From Morinoia aosen (lineage: Eukaryota; Arthropoda; Malacostraca; Amphipoda; Talitridae), in NCBI GenBank assembly GCA_030386875.1, contig CM059563.1, positions 31,596,139 through 31,660,138 of the forward strand: a stretch of 64,000 nucleotides of DNA, read 5' to 3'. Positions 52,622 to 64,000 of this stretch are shown here, in pieces. Positions within the stretch are counted from its first letter, which is position 1, and every line of letters starts with the position of its first letter. The position numbers were made by a program, and so were the translations under genes. The notes beneath the pieces are model-generated. The model did not search any database. It was not told where the DNA came from and saw nothing but the letters and a program-made list of their open reading frames with translations.

Positions 52622-53230
52622 GGTCAATATTGAGTTTAATGTTGTTAACGATTTTCATAATTTTGTTGCAAAGAATCAATAAAGGAACACATTTAAGAAT
52701 GTTTTACATGAACGACATTCTGCTTACTGATGCTTTATTATCGAATTATTCAACTTTGAGGTTTGCTTGTGCGCGCCAGGGAAGCGCGCGCACCTAGCGT
52801 AATTTAATTAATAACGGAAGCTAATCTCCCATTACAAATGTAAAGAGGTTGGGTCGTGAGGGGTAGCCACAGTTCTTCTAGTGAAAATTATAAATAAAGC
52901 TTTTAACCCACTCATTAGGGTGACGACCGCAATCTTGTTTATATCAACTCCAAGATGGCGACCACCATGGGCGCCGCCATCTTGGAGCCGATGTAAACAA
53001 GATTGCGGTCGTCACCCTAATGGGTAGGTTAGAAGCTTTATTTATAGTTTTCACTAGAAGAACTGTGGCTCCTTCTCTTGACCCAACCTCTTCAAATTTG
53101 TAATAGGGGGTTTATTAATTCAACTCCATGTTGCGAGCTTGCTTCTTTTGACGCGCGAAGGCCAACTTCAAAATTTAATAATTCAAAATTAATGCATCAG
53201 CAAGCAGAATGTCATTCTTGTAAAACGTTT
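52622..53230. mobile_element. Second palindromic MITE, relative of 51625-52265
   Basis: It starts GGTCAATATTGAGTTTA and shares AAGAGGTTGGGTCGTGAGG, AGCCACAGTTCTTCTAGTGA and CAAGATTGCGGTCGTCACCC with the first MITE. The centre is AAGATGGCGACC...GGGCGCCGCCATCTTGG. The right terminal part does not pair fully and is replaced by the next foldback element near 53231. Confidence 0.72.
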
Positions 53231-53870
53231 GGTAAATCTGAAGGAGATGACAGTTGTCGATTTTGTAAATTTCGATGCCTTAGCATAGTTAATTAGATCA
53301 AAATAAACAAGTTTTCATTTATGCACTTTTTGTCTCAAATGAGTATTTTATTAGTTATAGCGGTAAATGACTTACAGCAACTCCAGTCTTTGAAGTGGAA
53401 AGAAACTCTTTGATCGAGTTGTATGGCAATACTGCAATGGCGTCTCGCTTCCAGCGCTCTGTCTTGAAAGACAAAACCAAACCTACCGCTATACCTCGTT
53501 AAATACTCATTTGACAAAAAAAGTGTATAGAATAAAAGTTGTTTATTTTGATGTTAGGTATTACCATGTACTCTATTACCATGTACTCCCAAATACTCAT
53601 TTGAAGAAAAAAGTATATAGAATAAAAGTTGTTTATTTCGATGTTATTACCATGTTTCAAGCAACAAAAATTCAAAAATCGATGAGTAGCTGTTTATTCG
53701 AGCGCATTCGTCATCAATAACGAAACTAAACTTACCGCTATAAGTCGTAAAATACTCATTTGAGACGAAAAAAGAATAGAAGAAAACTTGTTTATTTTGA
53801 TTCAATTAATTAGGTTCAGGCACCAAAAAGTGGAATATCGACAACTGTCACCTCCCTCAGATTTACCTAA
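53231..53870. mobile_element. Foldback element with ~140-bp inverted ends
   Basis: GGTAAATCTGAAGGAGATGA at the left pairs with TCACCTCCCTCAGATTTACC at the right. The arms continue through GACAGTTGTCGAT, CAAAATAAACAAGTTTTC and TCTCAAATGAGTATTTTA. The interior holds two tandem copies of AGAATAAAAGTTGTTTATTT...ATTACCATGT. Target duplication not resolved. Confidence 0.7.
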
Positions 53871-53879
53871 TAAAATTGG

Positions 53880-56530
53880 GTACCACTGGAAAAGAAACCT
53901 TACAAAAAAGCTCTCAAGTTATGTTTGCCACTAAAATGGTTATTTGTCTAAAATTTCAGCATTTCTACTCAAAATCACATCACTCAATTTATTGGTCTAA
54001 GTTTTATTGGGACTTCATAAGTTCATAAGTTTGCAGCGCCGGTGTGTCCAGGTTGCTCCACGCCATAGAAAATGTTCACTTCTCATACTGAGCACTGTCA
54101 TGAGGCCAAAATCGGGATGCTATAATTCTGTTTTCACTAAGTCATCCTAAGAGTCAAATATTTTGTTGAATTTTAAAATTTCTGTCATCCGGTTCTTCTT
54201 CTTTCTTGTGTTCAATGAGGAGCCCGTTTCCTGCTGGTCCATGAGAGGTCCTTATTTGAGGTAGTCAGTTCACTTCTGCTGAAAGAAAGAGAACTCATTT
54301 TGGATTTTTACAGGCTAAATGGTTATGATTTTGTAACATGAACACAACTTAAAGGCAGAAGAGCTCTGATGGGTTACCGCAACACACAAGGTTATTGGAG
54401 TCTACCTAATGCTCAATGACAGCACAGAGCCACAATGGGGATCGATGGTCCAGCCTGCGTGGGGCAACTTGGAGCAACTTGTCAGTCAAACCTATGTAGG
54501 CATTTACCTTACTTTCATGATCCATAATCACTCCCTACTCTCGACATATCACCCGGTTCCTCATAGTTAGTGTAGTCGCTTCTCATGTTCTCAATTAGTC
54601 GGAGACGAAATGTTGCTGTGTTGGCTACATGCTGTTGTATTACAGACGTACAAAACACCTGTATTATGCAATACAAAGATTTTTTCGGATGTCCAAGTTG
54701 TACATAAGCATATTTCACTTTGTCACGCGCTTAAGCCTAATGATGTAAAAATCTGCAAAGCTTACGTGCAGTTAGGCATTATTTTTAGTTTCAAAATATA
54801 ATTCAACTGAATTTCATAGAAACAACTCCTGAAATTTGTATGATATACAGGCAGGCCGTCGCCGAGACGGTCCAAGAAACGGTTTGTGAAGAGTACAGAG
54901 ATTTCTGGAGAATTTCTTGAGTCCTACTCGCGCGACTTTAAACTTTAGTCCACTACTCGTAACTTTCAAAAGAATGCACCTATTGACTTCAAATTACTCT
55001 CAAACGAAAGAGCAAAACATTTTCTACAAAGGTGTTCTAAACACTTCCAAAAAATTTTTCTGAAAACTACAGAAATTCTTCGATGAACCTGTACGACTCA
55101 CGCGCCGTCGAAAGACTTTAGTTGACCCTTTCGCGCTCGCGCGTTGTCAGAACATCAAACTTTCCTCTGTTCTCAGAAACGAAATGATAATATCCCCGAC
55201 GTTATATCCAATCAACAGGCCATTTCATTTGAATTTGTTTAAAAATTCAATTTCAAATGTCAAGGCTGGAAACACATCAAAGTAGACAATGACGTATTGG
55301 GCGTGACTATATAAAATTTCTGAACAATTTCATGACGGAGAAGCATGGGTTTAATTTCTGAAAATATCCTGCATTCTTAAAAGGTTCGGGAACTTTTGAT
55401 TTCAACAATTCATCTATTTAACTCTTTAAAACAATACCAACGCAAATGTTTTTGCATATAGCTTTTAATTTTAAATCAAATATACAATAAACCCGCGGAT
55501 ACTCTTAAAACGTCTACTTTGAACTAGACGCATCTTAAACGCTTGTGAAACTGGAAGAAATTGTGAAAAAAAACATTGCCAAAAATCCCTGAGCACCCTG
55601 AAAAAACGCATTGAGGCATCGAAGGAGACATGAAGAATGACATAAACTTCAATTGAACGCATTAGCCTCTACGGAAAACATAACGCAAGAATCATAGCGG
55701 AGGAATAAGAAAGCGCCTAAATGACCTGATTAAAAGAAGTAGAAATAAAAATAGACATGCATAAGAATCTGTTATGCGCTGCCAAAAATTATTTCATCAG
55801 AAATCTTTAACCTTAATGGTTGTTTAATATAATTTTGGAATAGATACCAAACCAAACTAAGGGTACGAATGAACATTTGATTGGTTGAACTCCTAAATGA
55901 AATAAAATAATAAAAAGGTAACACAGCTCATTTTGAGACAGAAACCGCGAGGAAAAGACAAATACTTCAATACAGGGTTGAGCAAATGCTTGAAAGGGAA
56001 GTAGAAATAACTTTCTATTCTTTAAAGAAAGTACATAAGCACATGACGAAATCAAATATCCAGGAAAACGGCTTGAGTGGAGCTCCAGATGTATCTTGAT
56101 AGATGAGGGAAAAATTTACCTTTTACTCTCGGACTTGATACTGATTTGGACAAGAAAAAAGAAAGAAAAGCAAAAGTTTATTTCCAATATAGATGGAACA
56201 GAAATACCATCATTGGTTTTTAAAATATCTTAAAGCTAATAGACTTAGATGATACATACACACGAGTATTGTAATATGCCCATGTCACAAGTCGACAAAA
56301 AATGATTGAGGGTAAGGTACTCCAAATCTTGCTTAATCTACATTTGATGATACAGGAAATGATAATTATAAGAGATAACACAATTTCATGGACGATGCAT
56401 TTTCATTGTGGGGTGAGAACACTTTTGACAGTTTACATATACATGACATAAAACTTCGAAATTCTTGGCGCCAGGAAATAATATATGAATCGCTTGTTTC
56501 GGCCGATTGTTCAAAAATCTCATTTCAGGG
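53880..56530. other. Intergenic, no gene recognised
   Basis: AT-rich, apart from a ~130-bp dispersed repeat at 54847-54979 followed by a GC-richer stretch with CTCGCGCGTTGTC near 55130. ORFs here are short and without motifs. Confidence 0.5.
54847..54979 (+). repeat. Dispersed ~130-bp repeat, copy 2
   Basis: Same orientation and about 85% identical by eye to 8164-8297. Confidence 0.7.
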
Positions 56531-56537
56531 AAGCATG

Positions 56538-56600
<63 letters not shown>
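56538..56600. repeat. (TA)n microsatellite
   Basis: About 30 uninterrupted TA units. It lies at the 3'-tail end of the minus-oriented SINE that follows, so it probably grew from that tail. Confidence 0.95.
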
Positions 56601-56602
<2 letters not shown>

Positions 56603-56603
<1 letters not shown>

Positions 56604-56730
56604 GTATAGGGAGTTCGCGGGATTCAAACTCAGGACTTATAGGTTACCGCGCTAACGCGCTATCGACTGCGCTATCGATCACCCTAAAAGGTGATCGAAG
56701 CACAACGAAAGCAATGAGTGGCACAGTGAA
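56603..56730 (-). repeat. tRNA-derived SINE head, minus orientation
   Basis: On the minus strand: GATCGATAGCGCAGTCGATA (A-box region), then CCTGAGTTTGAATCCCGCGA (B-box region), then ACTCCCTATACATTTA running into the TA microsatellite. Confidence 0.78.
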
Positions 56731-56774
56731 AGCGGGCTCCCCGTCCCAGCTTATAATTCCCTTACGTATCGAAA

Positions 56775-57193
56775 GTTCAAAGTCTTGTCACCCCCAGAAA
56801 CAGTTAATGAATCTGGTGAAAGCGGGCTCCCCGTCCCAGCTAATTTTTCCAAATGAAATAAATGTATAGGAAGTTCGTGGGATTCGAACTCAGGACTTAT
56901 AGGTTACCGCGCCAACACGCTATCGACTGCGCTATCGATCACCCTAAAAAGTGATCGAAGCACAACGAAAGCAATGAATGGCACAGTGGTTCATTGCTTT
57001 CGTTGTGCCTCGATCACCTTTTAGGGTGATCGATAGCGCAGTCGATAGCGTGTTGGCGCGGTAACCTATAAGTCCTGAGTTCGAATCCCGCGAACTCCCT
57101 ATACATTTATTTCATTTGGAAAAATTAGCTGGGACGGGGAGCCCGCTTTCACCAGATTCATTAACTGTTTCTGGGGGTGACAAGACTTTGAAC
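56775..57193. repeat. Two SINEs head-to-head: ~205-bp-arm perfect-looking hairpin
   Basis: A minus-oriented SINE (~56775-56998) and a plus-oriented SINE (~56985-57193) face each other with a loop of only ~12 bp around TGGCACAGTGG. The arms run from AGTTCAAAGTCTTGTCACCC to its complement and are nearly identical. Each unit has a tRNA-like head (TAGCGCAGTCGATAGCG and GAGTTCGAATCCCGCG) and a tail with GACGGGGAGCCCGCTTTC and TTTCTGGGGGTGAC. Confidence 0.85.
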
Positions 57194-57224
57194 TCTTTGA
57201 GTCAGGATATCACTATCTATATAT

Positions 57225-57839
57225 TGTCCCGCCGTCCGACCAACGGCGAAACTTCCAGCAAAAGCTAGCTCAGAAAGACATAGTCTTGCCAACTGGCCTT
57301 AAGAAGGTCAGGGAACACTGCAAATAAACGCTTAATCATGACAAAGGGAACAAAAAATAGGAGGTTCACCTCAAGATCTTCGAAGATAATGTCTCAGGTG
57401 ACACCTTCTTCAATATAGCCGGCTGTCCAGGGCGAGAGGCCCGTAGAAGCAGGGTCGGAACCGGTCAGTCAGAGCGCACATAAGCACGTGCGCGCACGAC
57501 CGAGGCTGGTTGGAATCTGACGTGGCGAGCCAGGCGCAGCTCCCACGTCATCTTGCCAAATCCGCCGATAGAGGTTTGGATTCGACCAAGAAGAACAAAT
57601 TATTTATGTTCACGATGATAGTCGCCAGGAAACGTGAAACACTCCCACCATTGCCCCGCTTTATCATAAATTAGCAGCGTTTACTATTTAGGCTTAGTTT
57701 TAATGAAACCAAAGCCCTAGTCCTTTATTATGCAAGGTGTTGGGTGACTTGCATTACTTTAGTACTGAGCAATGGCTGGATTTGCGACACAATACCGGCA
57801 AGAAAAGAAACGGAGTTTTCTTAAGAAACTTCCGTTACA
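57225..57839 (-). repeat. Candidate 3' LTR of the BEL/Pao element
   Basis: The ~615 bp between TGTCCCGCC (57225) and CGTTACA (57839) have TG...CA ends and lie just downstream of the integrase end on the minus strand. The partner LTR would be outside the window, so the call cannot be confirmed here. The stretch has no coding features. Confidence 0.3.
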
Positions 57840-57949
57840 CAGAAACATTTACATATTAAGGTTGCCTTCCAGCAAAAGCATGGTAAGGACTTTTATACAT
57901 TTTATGCGCATTGAACGTTTAAGTTTAGATTGTTAGGAAAGAAAATTAT

Positions 57950-60900
57950 AAATGACCTTTCTTGATCAAATATGCCAGCTTACTACGTTGCCGGCTCGCT
58001 GCCTGCCTTTTAGGCCGGGCAGCAGACGCAGCTTCGGGTTCCTCGGACTGAGCCGAGGAGTCCGATTCAGAAGAGAAAGAAGAAGAAGAAGAGTATTGCT
58101 GACCTCTAGGGCGCTCAAGAGAAACCGAGCTACCCGCACGAGAAAAAGAACTCTCGGGAGGCTCGAGACGAGGATGGAGCTCCTCATGCGAACTCCCATC
58201 TGCACTCTCCCACCCTTCCTCTGAAGCAGTAGTAGTAATAGACAACTCCAGAGGGTATAGCAGAGATATTTTAACGGCAGTTTCAGAGTTGTCAGCTTTA
58301 ACTCTTCTAACAACACGGACCTTGCCATCGCGTCCAGGCAACAGAGCGATGATACGAACTAAGGTCCAAAATGGTCTAGGTCTTACAGGATGCCGAAGTA
58401 GGACAACCTGATCCACAGATAAAAATTTATTGTTAAGAGGGAGAGTTTTTAGCGGATAAGGACCGCGTAAAGAAAGAAGATATTGAGTGTACCAGAGCTC
58501 CCGGAACTTGGCAACCATCACGTCGCGCCACTCTAGGGCTGAGAGCAAATGCTCCCGGCGCTCACCGTCTTCGGTCTCCAAGTCCGGAATCTCATCGGAA
58601 AGGATTAACGAATTAGAGGTAGGATACAGTTGAAGAAATTGTATAGGCATGATAGGCAAGATCGTGTCCCCCGTCTCAGTGTAAGAAAGAGGACGCCGAT
58701 TAAGATTAAGGGTAATATCAGAAATGGCAGTAAGGAAGGTAGAATACGGATAGGTACTGCGACCGAAAAGTTTATACAAACAATCCTTAATGGATTTGAA
58801 CAAGCGTTCCCAGATCGCTCCAAATTGAGGACTATAGATCGGGATAGTCTTAAATTCAACGTTAAAGGTACGAAAACGATCTTCATACAGAGAAGAAGTT
58901 AAAACCTCTGACAGAAGATCAGGAGCCGCTAAGAAAGTCCTAGCATTATCGGAATAGACTGTAGTAGGAACGCCCTTATCGTTGGTGAAACGAATAAAGG
59001 CGAAACAAAATTCTTCCAATGTCATGGAAGGCAGAATTTCAATATGAATGGCTCGGGTCTGAAAACAAGTGAATAACAAGAGGTATACCTTCTGTTTATA
59101 ACCAAAAGGATCTAATACCCAGAAATGGGCAGAAAAGTCCATTCCCGTTGTAGCGAAAGGCCTCACAAAGTTTACACGAGTATCAGGTAAAGCAGGAGGA
59201 TCAGGATAGGAGAAGTGTTTAGAGTTTATCTTTTTGCAAATTGTGCACTTAGATAAAACGCTACGAACAACACGCTTACAGCGTGGTATCAAATAACCGT
59301 CCAGTTTGAGCTTCTGCACGGTGGTATCAATACCTTGATGGTTTAAACATTTGTGCGTATGCAAAATTAACAGATTAGTCAAATGCGAAGAACTAGCCAA
59401 CAGAATCGGATTTCTAATGTTGTAATCCAACTCTTCAGAGGCAACAATACGGCTACTAGATCTGACTGAACCGTGAGAGTCTAGAAAAAGATTAAAGGAT
59501 CTAACTAGCAGAGGCGGACGAGGACTTTTGTTAGTCAAGGCCTCAATCTCGTCTGCGAAATGCGTTTTTTGCATAGAAGAAATGAGATACAGAAAGGCTC
59601 GCAGTTTAGCCTCACCCCCATCTGCACGCCTAAAAATAGCGACAGCTCTAAATACTTTCTCCATCGTACCCAATAGTTTGGGATATGAAGAAAATCGTCC
59701 AAGCTCCACAATCGAAGCCTGGCGTGGGGATTAATATTTACAGCAATACATGCATCTGAAACAAATTGGTGCGGAATGCAACCCAAGTGACCCTTGGGCC
59801 ACTTATCCGTACTTTTTCGTATCCAAGAAGGACCTTCTAACCATAAAATTTTATTCTGCAAGAACTTAGCAGCTTTAACGCCACGTGTCAGCATGTCTGC
59901 CACGTTAAACACAGTAGGAACATACTCATAGTTGAATGAGGCAGAAGTTTTACATTCCAATGTTTTACGCATATCTTCTAAGTCTTTAAGTCTATTGCTC
60001 ACAAACACATTCTTTCGTGGAGGTTTGCCGCTCAATAACCAAGCTAAGGTGACTTGGGAGTCTGTCAACAAAACTACGCTCGAGACCTTATAAGGGAAAT
60101 TGACGTCACACAGCAGAGACACGAGACACTGATAGGCAAGGAATACGGCCAAAAGTTCAAGAGAAGGAAGAGTTCTTTGACGAGGAGGCGAAACCTTAAC
60201 TTTAGAGAACAAAAGCGTACTGCGTTCTTCTTGGACCCCGTAAATACAGGTACCAAAGGCGCTAGCACTAGCGTCACAAAACACTATAAGTTTAACATTT
60301 TTAGTTTCGTCTAAATTCATTCTAGGGAACTCAAAATTACTCAACTCGGGAAATTCCTGACAATAATCCCGCCAGTCCTTATGTAACTCGTCTGGAACAT
60401 CTTGATCCCAGCCCAGTCTCAAAGGCGTCAACTTTCTTAAAATGAGCTTACCACGTACAGAAAAAAGGGAAGCAAAACCCCTAATGGGTCATACAAAGAC
60501 GCAACTTCAGACAGTATGCTCCGACGCGTTTTACAGGAAGAATCCAAACTTTTTACGGACAGAGAAAGAAGATCAGAAGAAGAATTATAATTGTACCCCA
60601 GCACTCTGGAGTGCACTTCGGCGCTACAAAGAGCAGGGTCAATTTGCGAAAGAAGTTTAGAATTTTTGGATTGCCATTTGCGCAACGGAAATCCACTCTC
60701 TTCAAATGCTCGGTTAGCGCGTTGAAAAGTGTTAAGCGCCAGCTCAGGACTTTTAGTGGTAAAGACTAAGTTATCGACGTACAGCTTATTGGCCATAACG
60801 TCTCTGATTACGAGGTCAGTTAAAGTGTCAGCATGAAGTTTAAGAAGATAGTTCAGAATATAGGGAGATGCCACGAACCCGAACAACAGAGTCGTGTATC

Positions 60901-62690
60901 GAAAATATTGAAATTTACCATCCTTGTAAAGGACGAAGCTAAATTGGTTACTGTAATATAGCGAGTAGTGTAAGTTCTAGTTAGAGAGACCATAAGTTGG
61001 CAACGCTCGAGAGAGCAACACTCGCAAGTCAGTCTGCTATTGGCCTCGGGTTCAACAACAAGTAAATGTTGACCGAGTGTGTATATAATTACCTACTGTG
61101 GTTGGAACCTAACTTCTTAAGTTCTAAACTAATGTACTAATTCTATTCTACTCTATTCTATACATTTCCCGTCTATCTCCGCTCTAATCTCACTAGCCAC
61201 CGTACCGCCATTTGAGTATAAAGTTAAGGTATCCAAGAGGTGAGTGAACTATTTACCTAACTTGCTGTGTCATTGCATTGTCTATTGTGTTCAGTACTAT
61301 AACTATGTTGTGTCTATGTGGAACCTATGCTGTGCTCTAGTGTAGGGCTATCCACTCCATAATAGTTACGGTCAAATTTACAGGCTAATTTTACCTGAAG
61401 AAAAGCTTTAAAAATTTCAGAGAGCATGACTATGGAGTTAGCACGAAAATACACCAAGAGACCCAACAAATTGTTCATAAGATTTGGACCTACATACGAG
61501 GCTTCGTTTAGACTTGGTAAGTTTCCTATTTTCAAAGAACAGTTAAAGACAGGGCGAATTTTAGAGGTTTCAACATGCTCACGCACGACAGGTCGGTGAG
61601 GAATCCATTTGTGCACTCGCACGTCCAAAGTTTTGAAAGGCAAAGGTTCTATTATACCCAACTCGAGTTGCTCAAGGAAAACATCATTATGCTGCTTCTC
61701 AATCCCCTTACGAGCGTTATCAGCTGCAACTTTACGAGCAAGAAACCTTGCGAGCCCGAAAGTATGGGGAACTTTAGATAATAAATTTCGATTCCAAGGC
61801 AGACGAATTGAATACTTGCCTTCCGCATAAGTGACACTACTTTTGAAATCCTCTAACTCCTTGTCATACTCTTCCTCTTTCGAGGGCACCCCTATGAGCT
61901 CCAAGTCTAATAACTTATCTAGACCTGCCTGTACATCACAGCGTTCGGTAGCGTCCAACACGGAAGAACACACTTTAGGAGAGTCAAAAAAGGTCTTCAG
62001 CGTACTTCGGTAACGGTTTTGGTTTAGTTTACATTTAGATCTTTTTCTTTTAGATTTCGGTTTAGTTAAGAAAGCAGAAGAAGTAGAAGAAGAAGTTTTA
62101 ATCAAACGAATGTTAGTATCCTTGACAACAGGAGCAGATGTGCCACTATCTATTGTCTCGGTTTTAGAAGCAACAACATGAGAAAGAGAGGACTTATAAC
62201 ACTTAAAGTCCCCGGAAGGTAGAAACCCATTAGAAACACGCATAACCTTATAATCGGCTACGCGTTGTAATTCAAGGACTTTAAATGCTTGAAGAGCATC
62301 GACACCTAAAATGCCGTTAACTTGAATATTATCCTCAACTATTTCCGGAAAGGAAGTGGATAGAGGAAACTTAGTTTTACACTGAGTAATTTTAGCTTGC
62401 AGACCCTTAATCCCCATCTGCAGGTTTAAGTTCTGCATAGCAAAAACATCAAGCTCGTACTTCTCACTGTCTGGAAGCACGAGTTCAATGTTAATTTGCT
62501 TACCCCTTAACGGGACAGAAGCTCCTACAGTGTTAACAGTAAGTTTCTGTAAATCAGCTGTAGAACAATCAGGGATAACAGTAGCTAAGTCGATTAGCGA
62601 CTTCTGACTACCTGTGTCAATCAAGAAATTAATTCTCTTAACTACCCCGCAATACTTAGTAGAAAGCGCTACAATAGGGCACATCCGAAG
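57950..62690 (-). pseudogene. BEL/Pao pol region (protease, RT, RNase H, integrase)
   Basis: The protease has LIDTGSQKSLID near 62.6 kb. RT parts (HKWIPHRPVVRE, KIRPVFNCS, then FGFVASPYILNYLL and ANKLYVDNLV) are at ~61.6-60.7 kb. RNase H (LIVFCDASASAFGTCIY) is near 60.3 kb. The integrase zinc region (HQGIDTTVQKLKLDGYLIPR...CTICKK) is near 59.3 kb and its catalytic core (TTGMDFSAHFWV, VYSDNARTF, FGAIWERLFKSIK) at ~59.1-58.8 kb. A C-terminal DUF5641-like part (VDQVVLLRHPVRPRPFW) and a Ser/Glu-rich tail end it at about 57.95 kb. The domains fit BEL/Pao rather than Ty3/gypsy. Confidence 0.88.
60952..61364. mobile_element. Solo-LTR-like insertion in the BEL/Pao RT region, 413 bp
   Basis: The non-coding 413-bp block starts TGTAATATAG and is flanked by GTTAC on both sides (60947-60951 and 61365-61369). 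Its length, the 5-bp duplication, the TG start and internal TATA-like words suggest a solo LTR. Its other end (CCATAATA) is not the usual CA, so another insertion type is possible. Confidence 0.6.
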
Positions 62691-62699
62691 ACGTGCCTT

Positions 62700-64000
62700 T
62701 AACCGTCATGAGGAGGCGGTAGCAAGGGTAGAAAAGGCTACAAATTTGGGACACATAGGGCTAACGTGGGTGTTAGCCTTGCATAAAGAACAAGAAAATG
62801 GAAGACCCTTAATTTTTGCAGGGCACTCAGAAATTACATGTTTGCTACTTAGACAAACTGTAAATAGTAATAACTCACCAACTCGTTTTACGCGCTTTGC
62901 ATGCGTATCAAATTTCTTACAAGAAAAGGACGAGTGGCCAGTTAAATTACAAAAACGACAAACCTTAACACGGGGCAACTTATCGAGCACAGGAGAAGGT
63001 TTAGTTTTATCCCTAACTTCCGCGCGAGTAATTCCCCCCCACCCTCTCATTTCGGAAGGGAAGAGATGGTTTAGGTTTATGATAATTTTTTGTTTCAAGA
63101 AGAGAAAGCACTTGATGTGCATTCTCAAACATTTCTAATGAAAAAAAACTCGCTTTAAAATAGCGAAGGAGTTCCAAGAGAAAGAAGTCAGGGAGTTTAG
63201 TTTTAATGATAGAAGAAAAAAGTAGGTTGCCAGACTTCTCGCCACAGAAGTCCAACCCCAACTTAGATAGCTCAAGTAGCCGAAACTTAACCTTAGAAAG
63301 GAAATTCCCTATTTAGGCCAAGCTCTGAACACTAGGACAGCTGGTCAACTCATCAAGAGCCATAGAAATAAGTTTATCAGCATTGAGAAAATCTTGCTTG
63401 AGTAAAGCCCAAGCAGATCTGAAACTAGACTCTTCATTAGGAAGACCTTAAACAAGACTGGGAGCCCTCCCTTGTAGCTGATTTGTAAGAAAGATAAATT
63501 TTTGCCCCTCACTCATACTAGGATACGCTTGAAGGGCATTAAGAAAAGACTCTTGAAAATGAAGGAAAGCAAAAGGACATCCCTCATTGTCGCTAAACTT
63601 CTTTAACGTCAACTGAGGGGCTCTAAAGATATTCAAAGGAACATCAGAAACTGAAACCTTAGAAGGTTCAGAAGTAGGAATGGTATTACTTAAGTTAGAC
63701 ACCTGGGAAGTAGGAATTGAATTTTTTATTTCAGACAAAAGTTCTATCACCTGCACCTCATACTCGGCACGCCTATTAAGTTCCTCATCAGTCACTTCGT
63801 TTACATCAGAAGGTATAGTAGAGGATAGTTGTCTATAGGCCTGTAGAAGGCCACTCAACTGAGGAACGGCTTCCACACGAAAAGATAGGTCACAACCAGG
63901 AGACAGAGCTTTCTTCCGAATAGCAGTTATACTGCATTTCAAGCCCCGAATTTTTATGCCTAGGGCTGCAGCATTATTATTTTCACACATTTTATAAGAA
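62700..64000 (-). pseudogene. BEL/Pao gag-like region (DUF1759-like and zinc knuckles)
   Basis: Near 63.6-63.5 kb the minus strand reads RAPQLTLKKFSDNEG...FLHFQESFLNAL, the DUF1759-type gag of BEL elements (usually LPKLxLPxFxGDxxxWxxFxxxF). Near 62.95-62.75 kb it has Cys/His knuckles (CRFCNLTGHSSFSC, CSLCKANTHVSPMC), the nucleocapsid part. It runs past the right edge and is a fossil. Confidence 0.82.

Larger units (their letters stand above)
57946..64000 (-). mobile_element. BEL/Pao LTR retrotransposon, broken; 5' part beyond window
   Basis: Minus-strand domains run from right to left as gag, protease, RT, RNase H and integrase, the BEL/Pao order. The coding region is broken, with several breaks, and carries a solo-LTR-like insertion (60952-61364). 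It is a fossil, older than elements A and B. The 5' LTR and start of gag lie off the right edge. Confidence 0.9.

Noticed and set aside
56388-56869. ORFs of 73 and 120 codons near 56.5 kb
   Set aside because: They run through a TA microsatellite (Ile-Tyr repeats) and SINE sequence.
56603-57110. Functional tRNA genes
   Set aside because: A- and B-box-like words are present, but the heads lack a convincing full cloverleaf, occur in several copies with a common SINE tail, and sit in inverted pairs.

Overview
The window is animal nuclear DNA, most likely from an arthropod and plausibly a crustacean. The evidence is one host gene with long GT-AG introns, AT-rich non-coding DNA, and a dense mix of LINE, Penelope, Ty3/gypsy, BEL/Pao, piggyBac, hAT and SINE-type elements. 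The species cannot be fixed from the sequence alone.

The only host gene I can support is the mitochondrial small-subunit ribosomal protein gene mRpS5 (uS5m). It lies on the minus strand from 35781 down to 11144 in nine coding exons. The exons splice in frame to a 472-residue protein, with introns 1-5 in phase 1 and introns 6-8 in phase 0. Its introns carry most of the mobile DNA in the left half: a minus-sense SINE-like repeat present in several copies, a LINE remnant with an RNase H domain, a whole-looking Ty3/gypsy element in intron 5, and a dead piggyBac plus a pogo/Tigger-like remnant in intron 1.

Left edge (1-7.9 kb): a minus-strand LINE with two adjacent ORFs. ORF1 carries an SGNH-esterase domain; ORF2 carries an APE endonuclease and a reverse transcriptase. 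An LTR retrotransposon (1094-5043) split it, with 297-bp LTRs and a 5-bp target duplication. Both elements look young. The LTR element is much more GC-rich than its surroundings.

19-28 kb: the Ty3/gypsy element (20169-27460) has 513-bp LTRs that look identical, a 4-bp target duplication, a tRNA-Leu primer site and one 1824-codon gag-pol frame. That frame holds an extra OTU-protease-like domain between RNase H and integrase. The element sits inside a SINE-like repeat.

36-48 kb: no host gene was recognised. There are foldback elements, a Penelope GIY-YIG remnant, and a cluster (41.3-45 kb) of TTAA-flanked elements. That cluster carries a dispersed unit of about 75 bp in at least nine copies and both orientations.

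48.9-57.2 kb: a decayed hAT/ZBED transposase, tRNA-derived SINEs arranged as large hairpins, a 30-bp minisatellite invaded by a 641-bp palindromic element with an 8-bp target duplication, and further foldback elements.

57.2-64 kb: a broken BEL/Pao retroelement on the minus strand, cut by a 413-bp solo-LTR-like insert with a 5-bp duplication, running off the right edge.
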